DNA of 64,000 nt from Pelagicoccus albus (GTDB lineage Bacteria; Verrucomicrobiota; Verrucomicrobiia; Opitutales; Opitutaceae): assembly GCF_014230145.1 (NCBI RefSeq), contig NZ_JACHVC010000001.1:186001-250000 (forward strand), written 5' to 3'. The position numbers and the translations under genes were made by a program. This document shows positions 26,901 through 35,094 of this stretch, piece by piece. Each line of letters opens with the position of its first letter. The stretch's first letter is position 1. A model generated the notes under the pieces. The model was not told where the DNA came from. It did not search any database and saw only the letters and a program-made list of their open reading frames with translations.

Positions 26901-29589
26901 CCGACTCCACGATGGACTGCAGTACCTTTAGGAGGCGGCGAACGTCATGCTTGTGCAATCCAGTCGTAGGTTCGTCGAGGAGCACAAGGGAAGCTCCGGG
27001 TGTGTTTGCTTTAGAGGATTGGGTCGAGCTAAGGTATTTAACAAGTTTCAGCCGCTGTGATTCGCCTCCGGAGAGCGTATTCAAAGGTTGCCCTGACTTC
27101 AGGTAACCGAGTCCGACTTCTTGGAGAGAGGCGAGTCGATCGTGGATTTTCGGGAAGCTGGCGAACATTTCCGCAAGTTGATCGACGGTCAGATCCAGTA
27201 GGTCGGAAATACTATGCTCCAAGTATTTGATTTCGAGCAGCTCAGGCTTGAACCGTTTGCCGTCGCAATGAGGGCAGGGCACATAAACGTCGGACAGAAA
27301 CTGCATTTCAATCTTCTCGTATCCCAGTCCCTTGCAGTGTTCACAACGGCCGTCGCCAGCATTAAATGAGAAACTCGAGGCCGTGTATCCGTTTTCTTGG
27401 GATTGGGGCAACTTTCCGTAGTGTTTGCGGATTTCGTCCCAAGCTTCGACAAAAACCACGGGGTTCGATCTCGGAGTTCGTGATACGGGCGACTGGTCCA
27501 CCAGGACCACTTCCTCGAAATCGCAGTCCGATTTCAGTGATTCGACTGGGGCGGCGTCCTCTGTAATCAATCCTCGCTGGGCGATTAGGTTTTGATAAAT
27601 GACCGAATTCAGAAGGGTTGATTTTCCAGATCCTGAAACCCCAGAAAGGCAGACGAATTTTTGTAGTGGAATGTCCAAGCTGACTTCACGCAGATTGTGC
27701 TTGGTCGCGCCGTGGACGTGGATCGCCTCTCCATTTTTGGTGATGGCTCTGGTTTCGGTGGGGGTGGAGATGCTTAGTTGCCCGGAAAGGTATCTTCCTG
27801 TGATCGACTTCGAGTCTGCTAATAGCTCCATTTGGCTCCCTTGGAAAACCAGTTGCCCGCCATTTGCTCCCGGCTCGGGTCCGATCTCTATTACGTGATC
27901 GGCAGCGCGAATCATCGCGTCGTCATGCTCTACGAGTACGACGGTATTGCCCGCGTCGGTTAAGGTGCGAACGATTTCGATTAGCCTATCGATGTCGCGA
28001 GCGTGCAGACCGACTGATGGTTCATCCAAAACAAAAAGTGTATCGACCAGCGAGGCACCTAAGCAGGAGGTTAGATTCACGCGCTCAACTTCACCGCCTG
28101 AAAGGGTGCGAGCGGGACGATCCAATGTTAGGTAGCCAAGTCCGACATGGTTCAAATAGCGTAGTCGCGAAAGAATCGCGTCTTGGGCAATGCTTGCCTG
28201 GTGGCTTGGGGATCTTTCGTTTTTCCCGACTCGAGCCTCCTCAAGGAGATTTAGCAATTCTTCGACTGGCAGTTGGTAAAGGTCTGGCAGTCGATAGTTT
28301 TTCCATTTCCAGCAGAGCGATTCTGGCTGAAGTCGAGTCCCTTCGCAGTCTGGGCAGGTGACATAGGCTCGATAGCGCGATAGGAAGATGCGGACGTGCA
28401 TCTTGTAAGTGTTTCGTTCGAGCCAGTCGAAGAAACCTTTTACACCGTACCACAGGCCATTTGATTCGCTTCCCTCTGGTAGCTTTTGGTAAGCCGGTTC
28501 TCCGAGGATGACGATGTCCTGCTGCCTTTGGGTAAGTTTGTTGAAAGGCTTTGTAGTTGATATCTTTAGACGTTTGCAGGCTCGGATTAAATCGTTCTTG
28601 GATTCTCCGTAAACTTGTCCCTCGAATGGTTTGATCAGGCCATCGTTTATCGACTTGTTTGTATCGGGAATCGCAAGACGGTAGTCGATCTCGATTACCC
28701 GACCGAACCCTCTGCATTTGGGGCAGGCTCCGATGGGTGAGTTGAATGAGAATAGGGCGGGGCTTGCCGGGCGAAAGGTCTGTCCTGTTTTTGCGGAAGA
28801 CAAACCGCGAGAGTATCTCGCCAATGTTGTTCCCGCTTTGTCCAAGAGGACTAGCCGCCCTTGTCCGAATTCGAGGGCTGTCTCTGCCGCCTCCAAGAAA
28901 CGTGACTTGTTCTTCTCGTTGATGGCGATGCGATCTTGAACGACTAAGATCGAATCAGCCGCTCCGCTGTAAAAATCGGATAGGTCTTCGTCGAGTCGAA
29001 AGAGGGTTGGAGGGGTTGTTCGTTCGATCGATCCAAAGAATCGAGAGTAGCCTTGGGCTTTGACGTTGGAAACGACCTCTTCCCATTTCAATTTCTCTGG
29101 CTTTCGCACCTCAAATGCTAAGATCGTTTGCTTGCCTTCGTAGCTTTTCAGGGACTTAGCCCAAATCGTCAGCGGGTTATCGTCGTGTATCGATTCGCCG
29201 GTGACAGGGTCGAATAGCGCAGCTTCGTGGGAGAACCAGACTTTGAAAAAATCCGTCAGTTCAGTCATGGTCCCTACCGTAGAGCGAGAGGTCTTGATGG
29301 TGTTTTTCTGCTCTATCGCGATGGATGGGCGTACGTTTTCTGCCGAATCGAGGTCCGGTTTTTCCAACAGATCCAGAAACTGCCGGGTGTACGCTGAAAA
29401 CGTTTCGACGTAGCGACGCTGGCCCTCTGCGTGTAGGGTGTCGAAGACGAGGGACGATTTGCCAGCTCCGCTAAGCCCGGTCACGGCCACGAATTTGCCG
29501 AGAGGGATGTCGATATCGATATTCTTAAGGTTGTTTTGGCGAACGCCGCGGAGACGTATCGCCTCGGGCGCAGAGGCTTGAGTAGGCAT
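23947..29589 (-). CDS. uvrA: Tandem double-length excinuclease ABC subunit A
   Basis: Damage-recognition ATPase of nucleotide excision repair. At 1880 residues it is twice the usual UvrA (about 940) and contains two complete UvrA copies in one frame. Walker A motifs lie near residues 38 (GLSGAGKSS), 650 (GVSGSGKST), 1014 (GSSGSGKST) and 1552 (GASGAGKSS). Each copy has its two zinc-binding sets (for example CPKCRGFG, CEHCKGLG, CPACRGHG, CETCSGAG) and LSGGE signatures. Walker B motifs read LDEPS, LDEPT, LDEPS and, in the last domain, LEEPT (about 1793), where the Mg-binding Asp is Glu. The UvrB-interaction region is family-like in copy 2 (LAPLVRNRKGHH) but diverged in copy 1. Chlamydial UvrA is similarly doubled. 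Confidence 0.96.
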   Translation of the reverse strand: MPTQASAPEAIRLRGVRQNNLKNIDIDIPLGKFVAVTGLSGAGKSSLVFDTLHAEGQRRYVETFSAYTRQFLDLLEKPDLDSAENVRPSIAIEQKNTIKTSRSTVGTMTELTDFFKVWFSHEAALFDPVTGESIHDDNPLTIWAKSLKSYEGKQTILAFEVRKPEKLKWEEVVSNVKAQGYSRFFGSIERTTPPTLFRLDEDLSDFYSGAADSILVVQDRIAINEKNKSRFLEAAETALEFGQGRLVLLDKAGTTLARYSRGLSSAKTGQTFRPASPALFSFNSPIGACPKCRGFGRVIEIDYRLAIPDTNKSINDGLIKPFEGQVYGESKNDLIRACKRLKISTTKPFNKLTQRQQDIVILGEPAYQKLPEGSESNGLWYGVKGFFDWLERNTYKMHVRIFLSRYRAYVTCPDCEGTRLQPESLCWKWKNYRLPDLYQLPVEELLNLLEEARVGKNERSPSHQASIAQDAILSRLRYLNHVGLGYLTLDRPARTLSGGEVERVNLTSCLGASLVDTLFVLDEPSVGLHARDIDRLIEIVRTLTDAGNTVVLVEHDDAMIRAADHVIEIGPEPGANGGQLVFQGSQMELLADSKSITGRYLSGQLSISTPTETRAITKNGEAIHVHGATKHNLREVSLDIPLQKFVCLSGVSGSGKSTLLNSVIYQNLIAQRGLITEDAAPVESLKSDCDFEEVVLVDQSPVSRTPRSNPVVFVEAWDEIRKHYGKLPQSQENGYTASSFSFNAGDGRCEHCKGLGYEKIEMQFLSDVYVPCPHCDGKRFKPELLEIKYLEHSISDLLDLTVDQLAEMFASFPKIHDRLASLQEVGLGYLKSGQPLNTLSGGESQRLKLVKYLSSTQSSKANTPGASLVLLDEPTTGLHKHDVRRLLKVLQSIVESGHSLIVIEHNIDVLKSADWIVEMGPEAGSKGGQVVFQGTPENCAQLSDTETSRYLRPEFSDSNAFVAAEEKSTYRSNPELNSLPQAGTEQSLVVTGAREHNLKDITVSIPRYQFTVITGSSGSGKSTLAFDIVFGEGQRRFMESMSPYARQFVEQLPRPDLDNLSGIQPTVAIEQRVTRGSRKSTVATITEVAQYLRLLYSRLGVPHNPDTGKALVSQTESEIQKRLSKLLQSPAAQKSKHVYLLAPLVRNRKGHHQPIASWIEDHGYEMMRVDGKLIFTDDFVKLDRYKEHNIEVVIADLKLLTGSKTQLHKKLKEALQRGKGTCLIISSSSPTPQFLSTTRMDPETGEALPELDPKDFSFNSHKGWCPACRGHGRIYPWMRERLEEDEELAKAIGADDSSEDESQAIICPECQGERLNRISRNVLLPLKKEESISLPKLLSRDPNHLLKTLGDLDLDKRGKLIARDIISQIHERLQFLDKVGLDYLSLDRPTQTLSGGEAQRIRLAAQLGSNLAGVLYVLDEPSIGLHASDGDRLIETLKTLKSKGNTLLVVEHDDGMMEQADHIIDLGPGAGVHGGELIAQGTVSQLKENENSLTGRYLKSGIPHPLAGSYRKVKRPSSRSTEGFVSLTKATFRNLSQQSVYIPKERLTVVCGASGAGKSSLIRDLLAPAATYSIKSKKKAITGKDFSQNGPSVEGEEGKVLFEKLSGAHEFRSVIEVDQDPIGKTPRSTPATYLGVFDIIRQFFASLPESKMRGYKPGRFSFNTAHGRCETCSGAGRVKLEMSFMPDTYVTCEDCGGSRYGPELLDLHWKGKNIADVLSMSFEEAAEFFSFHSQLGEVMQLMVETGLGYLTLGQSSPTLSGGEAQRLKLVTELSKGLQSYTERSRGITRTNLYILEEPTIGLHLNDCEKLILLLHKLVDQGHTVVVIEHHLDLIAEADYIVEMGPGGGPKGGKILFQGPLSGMQKSKWSITAPYLVSHIS

Positions 29590-29637
29590 GGAGGTCGCGT
29601 TGGATGTGTGTACTGGCTTTGGCTTCAGCCGGTAGCC

Positions 29638-30747
29638 TTAGTCTTTGTCGATCGACGTTTGAAAGAGTCGAAAGTAAGCGTCGGATTGAGATTTCAGAGA
29701 AAAGTTGTCCTGGGCATAGTAGCGAGCCTGCTCGGACATCTGAAGTCGTAGGTCCAAGTTTTGAGCCAGTTTTTCCAAAGCCTTTTGGAATTCGAATTCG
29801 TTGCCATGGGGTATCAGGAATCCTGATTTCTGATCCAAGAAGGTTTCCCCAACTCCGTTCACGTCATAGGCGACCACCGGAAGCCCGGCCATTTGGGCCT
29901 CGACTAAAAAGTTGGGCAGGCTTTCGAGATCGGAAGTGTGTACCGCTATGTCCGAGTCGAAATAAAGGCTCCTAGGATCTTTGAGTAGTCCGAGAAAACG
30001 CACGCGATCTGATACCCCGAGGCGGCGAGCCTCCTCTTCGCAGGCCACGCGAGTGGGGCCCTCTCCGGCTAGGGCTAGCTCCCAGTCAATTTCTTTTGGG
30101 AGGCGGGAGCAGATCTGGATCAAACGAATCTGCTGCTTTTGTGGACGAAACATCGAAACGGAGCAGAAGCGAATTCGCTTTGCTCCAGAGCCTTTGCCGT
30201 CCGGATGGAAGCTCGGGATCACGGTCTCGAAGTCTCGGATACATCCATTGTAGATTACGGTCGAGTTGTTTGCTCGTTTTATACCGTATTGGTCTGCCAA
30301 TCTTTTGAGAGCTTCCTGCGAGTTCGCTATGATATGGTCTGCCCGTTTCAGAGCTCTGCGGTAAAGGAAAGGAATCGATCTGCCGGTTCGAAATGTTGAG
30401 AAAAGCGAGTAGGGAGCCTTCGAAGGCAGAAGGGAGGTGAGGCAATTAGCCATTCGGCCCATGGGAAGAACGGCGTGTGGGGCGATCGATTTCAGTTTTG
30501 CTCTCAAACCGGGAGCGTACCAATCCGTTTTCAAGGGGCCTTGATTGAGAAAATGCAGGGTGATCGGCAGACTCGCTGCTCGCTCATCCAAGACGCCTCC
30601 GCGTCGGAATACGATTATGTGAGTCTCGGCTCCGAGCTTCGCGATCTCTTCGGCGATGGCGAGGGTTTGCTGTTCCGTGCCTCCGTTTCTCAAGTAGTCT
30701 TGCAGTATGACCACCCTTAGGGGACTGACCGTGTCTTCAGCCGTCAT
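29638..30747 (-). CDS. Glycosyltransferase family 4 protein
   Basis: A 369-residue GT-B fold enzyme. The N-terminal domain has the GGTEQQT loop (about 22-28) typical of GT4 acceptor-binding halves. The C-terminal domain has the stretch LALAGEGPTR and the nucleotide-sugar binding motif ESLPNFLVEAQMAGLPVVA with the two glutamates in E-x7-E spacing (about 283-291). It probably transfers a sugar to a lipid or polysaccharide. No other polysaccharide gene is adjacent, so donor and acceptor cannot be named. It lies 48 bp upstream of uvrA on the same strand. Confidence 0.92.
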   Translation of the reverse strand: MTAEDTVSPLRVVILQDYLRNGGTEQQTLAIAEEIAKLGAETHIIVFRRGGVLDERAASLPITLHFLNQGPLKTDWYAPGLRAKLKSIAPHAVLPMGRMANCLTSLLPSKAPYSLFSTFRTGRSIPFLYRRALKRADHIIANSQEALKRLADQYGIKRANNSTVIYNGCIRDFETVIPSFHPDGKGSGAKRIRFCSVSMFRPQKQQIRLIQICSRLPKEIDWELALAGEGPTRVACEEEARRLGVSDRVRFLGLLKDPRSLYFDSDIAVHTSDLESLPNFLVEAQMAGLPVVAYDVNGVGETFLDQKSGFLIPHGNEFEFQKALEKLAQNLDLRLQMSEQARYYAQDNFSLKSQSDAYFRLFQTSIDKD

Positions 30748-30919
30748 AGTTGAAGGGTAAGTGGCATTGGAAGTGCAGCATTTCGAGGAGAAGCATCGTT
30801 TTAAAATTCAAGAGGGAGGTTTGGCTTCCGAATAGCGGCGAGCAAGATTTTGTCGTCGGCCAGCCTTCGCTTTTTCTCTCGCTTGTAACCTGACAGTCGA
30901 GAAATGGTTATAGAAGTTT

Positions 30920-31366
30920 ATGAGTAAAGAAGGGTCGGAAGGAATCAGTTCCATCATCAAACGCTGGATCGTTAGCGGAGTCGGCATTTGGCTGGGCAGC
31001 TACTTTGTGGAAGGAATCGCCTACGACGATAAGCTAACGCTTTTGATCGTAGTTGTACTTTTGGGACTCTTTTCCGCGGTGCTTAAACCCTTGCTGGTCC
31101 TGTTGGCGTTGCCATTTGTGGTCCTGACTTTGGGAATCGGTATCCTCTTCATCAACGCTCTGTTGTACTTGTTGGTCGGAAATCTTGTAGATGGGTTCTT
31201 TGTGGCGGACTTCGCTTCAGCGTTCTGGGGAGCTTTGTGGGTGACCTTTTTGAATGTAATCTTTTCGGGCTGGATCAGCGGCAAGCGGGCTGTAGCGGTT
31301 CAAGCCTCTACTGGCAGCAAACCGCGGCGGAAGGTGAAAGCCAAAGACGATGTCATAGACATTTAG
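30920..31366 (+). CDS. YvlD/phage-holin-4-like membrane protein
   Basis: A 148-residue protein with four membrane helices filling residues about 12-120 and a basic tail (SKPRRKVKAKDD). The pattern FSAVLKPLLVLLALPFVVLT, with its conserved Pro residues, followed by FINALLYLLVG is the signature of the Phage_holin_4_2 (YvlD) family. Despite the family name these are ordinary chromosomal membrane proteins with no lysis partner here. Function unknown. Confidence 0.83.
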   Translation: MSKEGSEGISSIIKRWIVSGVGIWLGSYFVEGIAYDDKLTLLIVVVLLGLFSAVLKPLLVLLALPFVVLTLGIGILFINALLYLLVGNLVDGFFVADFASAFWGALWVTFLNVIFSGWISGKRAVAVQASTGSKPRRKVKAKDDVIDI

Positions 31367-31447
31367 GTGACTCTGACTGTACCAACTGCTTTTGACGCGT
31401 TTGCGCTAGACACTTTCGGCGGCTAGGAGTATCCCGCTAAGCTTTGA

Positions 31448-31459
31448 TAATCCGGATTA
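31448..31459. promoter_or_regulatory. Perfect palindrome directly before the lpd start
   Basis: TAATCCGGATTA is a 12-bp perfect palindrome ending 4 bp before the lpd ATG, occupying the place where a ribosome site is expected; no clear Shine-Dalgarno sequence is present. It may be a protein-binding site or chance. Confidence 0.25.
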
Positions 31460-31463
31460 GATT

Positions 31464-32858
31464 ATGGCTGACGAAAAATACGATTTGGTAGTAGTAGGAG
31501 GTGGCCCGGCAGGCTATGCAGCAGCGATACGCGCTGGCCAATTAGGCAAGAAAGTGGCTTGTGTCGAGATGGACCGGGCCGGAGGAACCTGTTTGAACTG
31601 GGGATGTATCCCAAGTAAAGCCCTCCTCAAGAGCGCCGAGCTCATCAACTCTATCAAGAAGTCCGAGGAATTCGGCATTTCCGTCGGTTCGGTGGATTAT
31701 GACTTCTCCAAGATCATCCAACGCTCTCGTGGAGTGGCGGACCAGATGGCGAAGGGGATCGAGTTTCTGTTCAAGAAGAACAAGGTCGACTACATCGTGG
31801 GCAAAGCTCATGTCGACGACGCCAAGACTGTCTCGGTCGTTGATGGCGACTCCAAGGGGAAGAAGCTAAAAACCGACAACATCCTTTTGGCGACAGGTTG
31901 CCGCGCTCGTCGTCTGCCGTTTCTTCCAACCGATCCCGAACGCATCATGACCTCGCGTGAAGCTTTGGTCATGAAGAAGCAGCCTAAGTCAGTCGCGATC
32001 ATTGGTTCTGGAGCGATCGGAGTGGAGTTTGCTTACTTCCTCAATGCATTTGGAACGGATGTGACCATCCTCGAAGTCATGCCTCAGCTTGTGCCGGTCG
32101 AAGACGAGGAAATCGCCAAGACTTTGGGCCGCGAATTTAAGAAGCAGGGCATCAAGACTGAGTTAGAAGTTCAGGTTAAGGATGCGGAATTGACTAAGGA
32201 TGGCGTTAAGCTCGTCTACACCAAGAAGGGTAAGGATGTGACCATGGAAGTCGACGCGGTCATTCAAGCCGTCGGCGTTGTCGCTTTCTTGGACAACACC
32301 GTAGAGCCGTCTCTCAACCTCAAGACCGATCGCGACTACCTCGTGGTGGACGACAGCTACCGTACCAACGTGGCTGGCATTTACGCGGCGGGTGATATCA
32401 TTGGCCCACCTTGGTTGGCCCACGTTGCTACGTTTGAAGCGGTGCAAGCGGTGAACGGCATTTTTGGGGCTTCCAAGCCGCGCCGCGTTAAGAACTTCCC
32501 AGGCGCCACTTACTGTAACCCGCAGATTGCGAGCACCGGTGTGACCGAAAAGAAAGCCAAGGAGCTGAAGCTTGATTTCAAGGTGGGCAAGTTTCCATTC
32601 GTTGCTTCAGGCAAGGCGGTTGCCGGAGCCCACTCGGAAGGTTTCGTGAAGCTGATCAGCGATTCGAAGACCGGTGAGATCCTTGGAGCTCACATCATCG
32701 GACGCGACGCGACTGAGCTCATCACCGAGTACTGCTTGGCGATGGAGATGGAAGGCACGATCGACGAGATCCACGGTACCATCCACGCCCACCCGACCTT
32801 GAGTGAAGCTTTGGCTGAAGCAGCTGCGGCGACTCACGACGAAGCTATCCACATCTAG
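31464..32858 (+). CDS. lpdA: Dihydrolipoyl dehydrogenase
   Basis: E3 flavoprotein that reoxidises the lipoyl groups of 2-oxoacid dehydrogenases and the glycine cleavage system. The 464-residue protein has the FAD-binding GGGPAGYAAAIRAGQLG (about 12-28), the redox-active disulfide in GGTCLNWGCIPSK (about 41-53), the NAD-binding GSGAIGVEFAYFLNAFG (about 181-197) and the C-terminal catalytic His-Glu pair in HAHPTLSEALAEA. No E1 or E2 gene is adjacent, so it may serve several complexes. A clear terminator follows. Confidence 0.96.
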   Translation: MADEKYDLVVVGGGPAGYAAAIRAGQLGKKVACVEMDRAGGTCLNWGCIPSKALLKSAELINSIKKSEEFGISVGSVDYDFSKIIQRSRGVADQMAKGIEFLFKKNKVDYIVGKAHVDDAKTVSVVDGDSKGKKLKTDNILLATGCRARRLPFLPTDPERIMTSREALVMKKQPKSVAIIGSGAIGVEFAYFLNAFGTDVTILEVMPQLVPVEDEEIAKTLGREFKKQGIKTELEVQVKDAELTKDGVKLVYTKKGKDVTMEVDAVIQAVGVVAFLDNTVEPSLNLKTDRDYLVVDDSYRTNVAGIYAAGDIIGPPWLAHVATFEAVQAVNGIFGASKPRRVKNFPGATYCNPQIASTGVTEKKAKELKLDFKVGKFPFVASGKAVAGAHSEGFVKLISDSKTGEILGAHIIGRDATELITEYCLAMEMEGTIDEIHGTIHAHPTLSEALAEAAAATHDEAIHI

Positions 32859-32880
32859 TCGTTAGAATCGATTTTGAATT

Positions 32881-32914
32881 GGCGGGCACGGTTGCGAAAT
32901 CGGCCCGCCTTTTT
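32881..32914 (+). terminator. Rho-independent terminator after lpd
   Basis: Perfect 7-bp stem GGCGGGC (32881-32887) / GCCCGCC (32903-32909) followed by five T residues. Confidence 0.85.
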
Positions 32915-32979
32915 AATCTTTTCACCTTTGCCCTCGACTTTAGGGCATGGGTTTAGATTAGCTCCTGTTACAGTTTGTC

Positions 32980-33054
32980 GCTCCCGTAGTTCAATGGATA
33001 GAACGTTGGTCTCCGAAGCCGAAGATGTGGGTTCGATTCCCGCCGGGAGTACCA
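32980..33054 (+). tRNA. tRNA-Arg (anticodon CCG)
   Basis: A complete cloverleaf: acceptor GCTCCCG/CGGGAGT (one G:U end pair), D arm GTTC/GAAC, anticodon stem TTGGT/GCCGA with loop CTCCGAA (anticodon CCG, reading CGG), T arm GTGGG-TTCGATT-CCCGC. The CCA end is encoded. A 7-bp hairpin GAAACGC/GCGTTTC follows at 33069-33089 without a T-run. Confidence 0.96.
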
Positions 33055-33169
33055 GACTGGAATTGGTTGAAACGCTTCCTCGGCGTTTCTGTTACTCGCT
33101 GAAATGTGATGATTTCCAAGTGGCGGCGGCTGATCTCATTCCATTCCAGTTCCAAGATCGTTCCTTCTG

Positions 33170-33628
33170 ATGGATAAAGCTGCTATCGAAACCACTAAGC
33201 CGGATCCCGTAAAACAACTCTCCATTTTTATGGAGAATAAGGTCGGGCGTCTTTCTGATATATTTCGTCTTTTTGACGACGCGGCCGTGCATGTCATGGC
33301 TCTGACTACTTTGGACACCACGGATTGCGCCATAACGCGAGTGGTTGTCGACGATCCGAAAAAGGCCAAAGAGCTCCTTTGGGAGCACGAGATCACATTT
33401 AGCGAGACAGAAGTGCTCGCGGTGGAGATTGCCGGCGAGCACGATATCAACAAGGTTCTAGCCTCGCTGTTGCAGACCGAGATAAACGTGCACTACATTT
33501 ATGCCTTTGTCAGCCGCCCCAACGGTCGTTCCGCCCTCGCTATGAGTATCGAGGACATGGAACTGGCCAACCATATTCTCAATACGCACAATCTTCGCGT
33601 TCTGAGTCAAAGAGACATCTCTCGCTGA
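33170..33628 (+). CDS. Tandem ACT-domain protein
   Basis: A 152-residue soluble protein made of two ACT-type ligand-binding domains. The first begins at about residue 15 (QLSIFMENKVGRLSDIFRLF, with the G-R-L ligand loop); the second begins at about 85 (VLAVEIAGEHDINKVLASLL). It resembles acetolactate-synthase regulatory subunits and stand-alone ACT regulators that bind amino acids. No catalytic partner is adjacent. It precedes the nucleotide kinase gene by 41 bp on the same strand. Confidence 0.8.
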   Translation: MDKAAIETTKPDPVKQLSIFMENKVGRLSDIFRLFDDAAVHVMALTTLDTTDCAITRVVVDDPKKAKELLWEHEITFSETEVLAVEIAGEHDINKVLASLLQTEINVHYIYAFVSRPNGRSALAMSIEDMELANHILNTHNLRVLSQRDISR

Positions 33629-33669
33629 TTTTCCCTTAGTTGTTTATTTAATCCCCAAGCCAAATCCCG

Positions 33670-34902
33670 ATGAGCGAAGAAGCGCCCAAATCAACGGACC
33701 CGTTAGAGCGTGGGTCTGATGCTGTTGTCCGACATCAGGACCTCGAAGTAAAAGACGCTCAGATTATTTTCAATGCAGTCTGGAACCGTCTCGAAAAGAA
33801 GTACGGCCGCACCCGGCTCCATTTTCCCCAAGAACTCATCTTGCTTGGTGGCGCCCCAGGCGCAGGTAAGGGCACCAATACGCCCTTTATTCAGGAAGTT
33901 CGCGGTCTGACCTCAAAGCCTATCGTAGTCAGCTCGCTCTTGGACACTCCTGAGATGAGAGCGATCAAAGACGCAGGAGGCATGGTTGGCGACAAGGAGG
34001 TTGTCGGGATTTTGCTGGAGCAGCTTCTCCTGCCGGATTACCAGGACGGAGCTATTTTGGACGGCTTCCCGCGTACCTTTGTGCAGGTTGAATGTATGAA
34101 GCTTCTTTATCACAAGATGCTTCAGCTGCGTACCGAGTTCTACAACACGGAGTATCGCTCTCGTTTTCGTCAGCCGCTTATCCACATCATGATGCTCTTC
34201 ATCGATGAGAAGGAGAGCGTGGGGCGTCAGCTCAAGCGCGGGCGGGAGATTTTAGAGCATAATGAGGAGGTCGAGCGTACTGGAATCGGTGAGCCGCAAG
34301 AAACTCGAGCTACCGACCTAGATCCCAAGGCGGCGCAGCGACGCTATCGGGTTTTCAAGGAAGCGACCTACGACGCCCTGCAATCTCTAAGGGAAGTCTT
34401 CCACTACCATTTCATCAACGCGCAAGGCACGCTGCCGGAAGTTCGGAAGAACATCATAAACGAGCTGCAGTACCAGAGTTCTCTCGAGCTTGATCCGAGG
34501 ACATTCGACACGCTGCACCGCTTGCCGATTGCTAGTAAGATCGTTGAGCACGCTCGTCAGCAGTTGGTACGCCGTCTCGATCAGTACGAGATGGAGGAGA
34601 CGGAGCAGTTCCAGAGCATAATCAATTTCATCCAGCAAAAGATTATGCCCATTGTTCGTCGTCATGCGATCACGGGACGAGCCCACATCAATACGGAAGA
34701 TCCAACCATGGACCAACCGCTATCGATGGCCATGTTGATTGATATCTTTTCTGAGCGGGGCTACCATGCCTCGGTGGATCTTCATAAGATCGAAATACCC
34801 GAGGAGTTCGACCTGAAGACGGGAAGGATCCGATGCCGACTGAAGAAAGTTTGGCGGATCCAAGTCCGTTTTAAAGGGTCCGAAATACGTAGAGGTTCCT
34901 AA
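33670..34902 (+). CDS. Enlarged adenylate-kinase-like nucleoside monophosphate kinase
   Basis: Transfers phosphate between nucleotides. The P-loop GGAPGAGKGT is at residues 60-69 and the NMP-binding DGFPRT motif near 130-135, both diagnostic of adenylate kinases. Ordinary bacterial Adk is about 215 residues; this one is 410, with an N-terminal extension of about 50 residues and a C-terminal region of about 150 residues (from about 255). That region is helical and charged and not part of the kinase fold. It lies 41 bp after the ACT-domain gene. Whether it is the main Adk of the cell cannot be told here. Confidence 0.85.
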   Translation: MSEEAPKSTDPLERGSDAVVRHQDLEVKDAQIIFNAVWNRLEKKYGRTRLHFPQELILLGGAPGAGKGTNTPFIQEVRGLTSKPIVVSSLLDTPEMRAIKDAGGMVGDKEVVGILLEQLLLPDYQDGAILDGFPRTFVQVECMKLLYHKMLQLRTEFYNTEYRSRFRQPLIHIMMLFIDEKESVGRQLKRGREILEHNEEVERTGIGEPQETRATDLDPKAAQRRYRVFKEATYDALQSLREVFHYHFINAQGTLPEVRKNIINELQYQSSLELDPRTFDTLHRLPIASKIVEHARQQLVRRLDQYEMEETEQFQSIINFIQQKIMPIVRRHAITGRAHINTEDPTMDQPLSMAMLIDIFSERGYHASVDLHKIEIPEEFDLKTGRIRCRLKKVWRIQVRFKGSEIRRGS

Positions 34903-35094
34903 TCTCTGCAGACGTAGAGGAATAGAGTAGGTATTAGTTCTTATTAATATCTGCCTTGCACAAGGTAAAGAGCTCAAATATCGATAGCATTCCTCTAATC
35001 ATTATCACCATCTAAATTGCGTTCATCCACTCTAAATTCCCCAGTCGATTCTTCCCCCCCCGCTGTGTTAGATGTCGAAGTGGCCCCAAGTACC

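Noticed and set aside
30920-31366. Phage holin as a sign of a prophage
   Set aside because: The family name is misleading; the gene is a chromosomal YvlD-type membrane protein and no phage genes are near.
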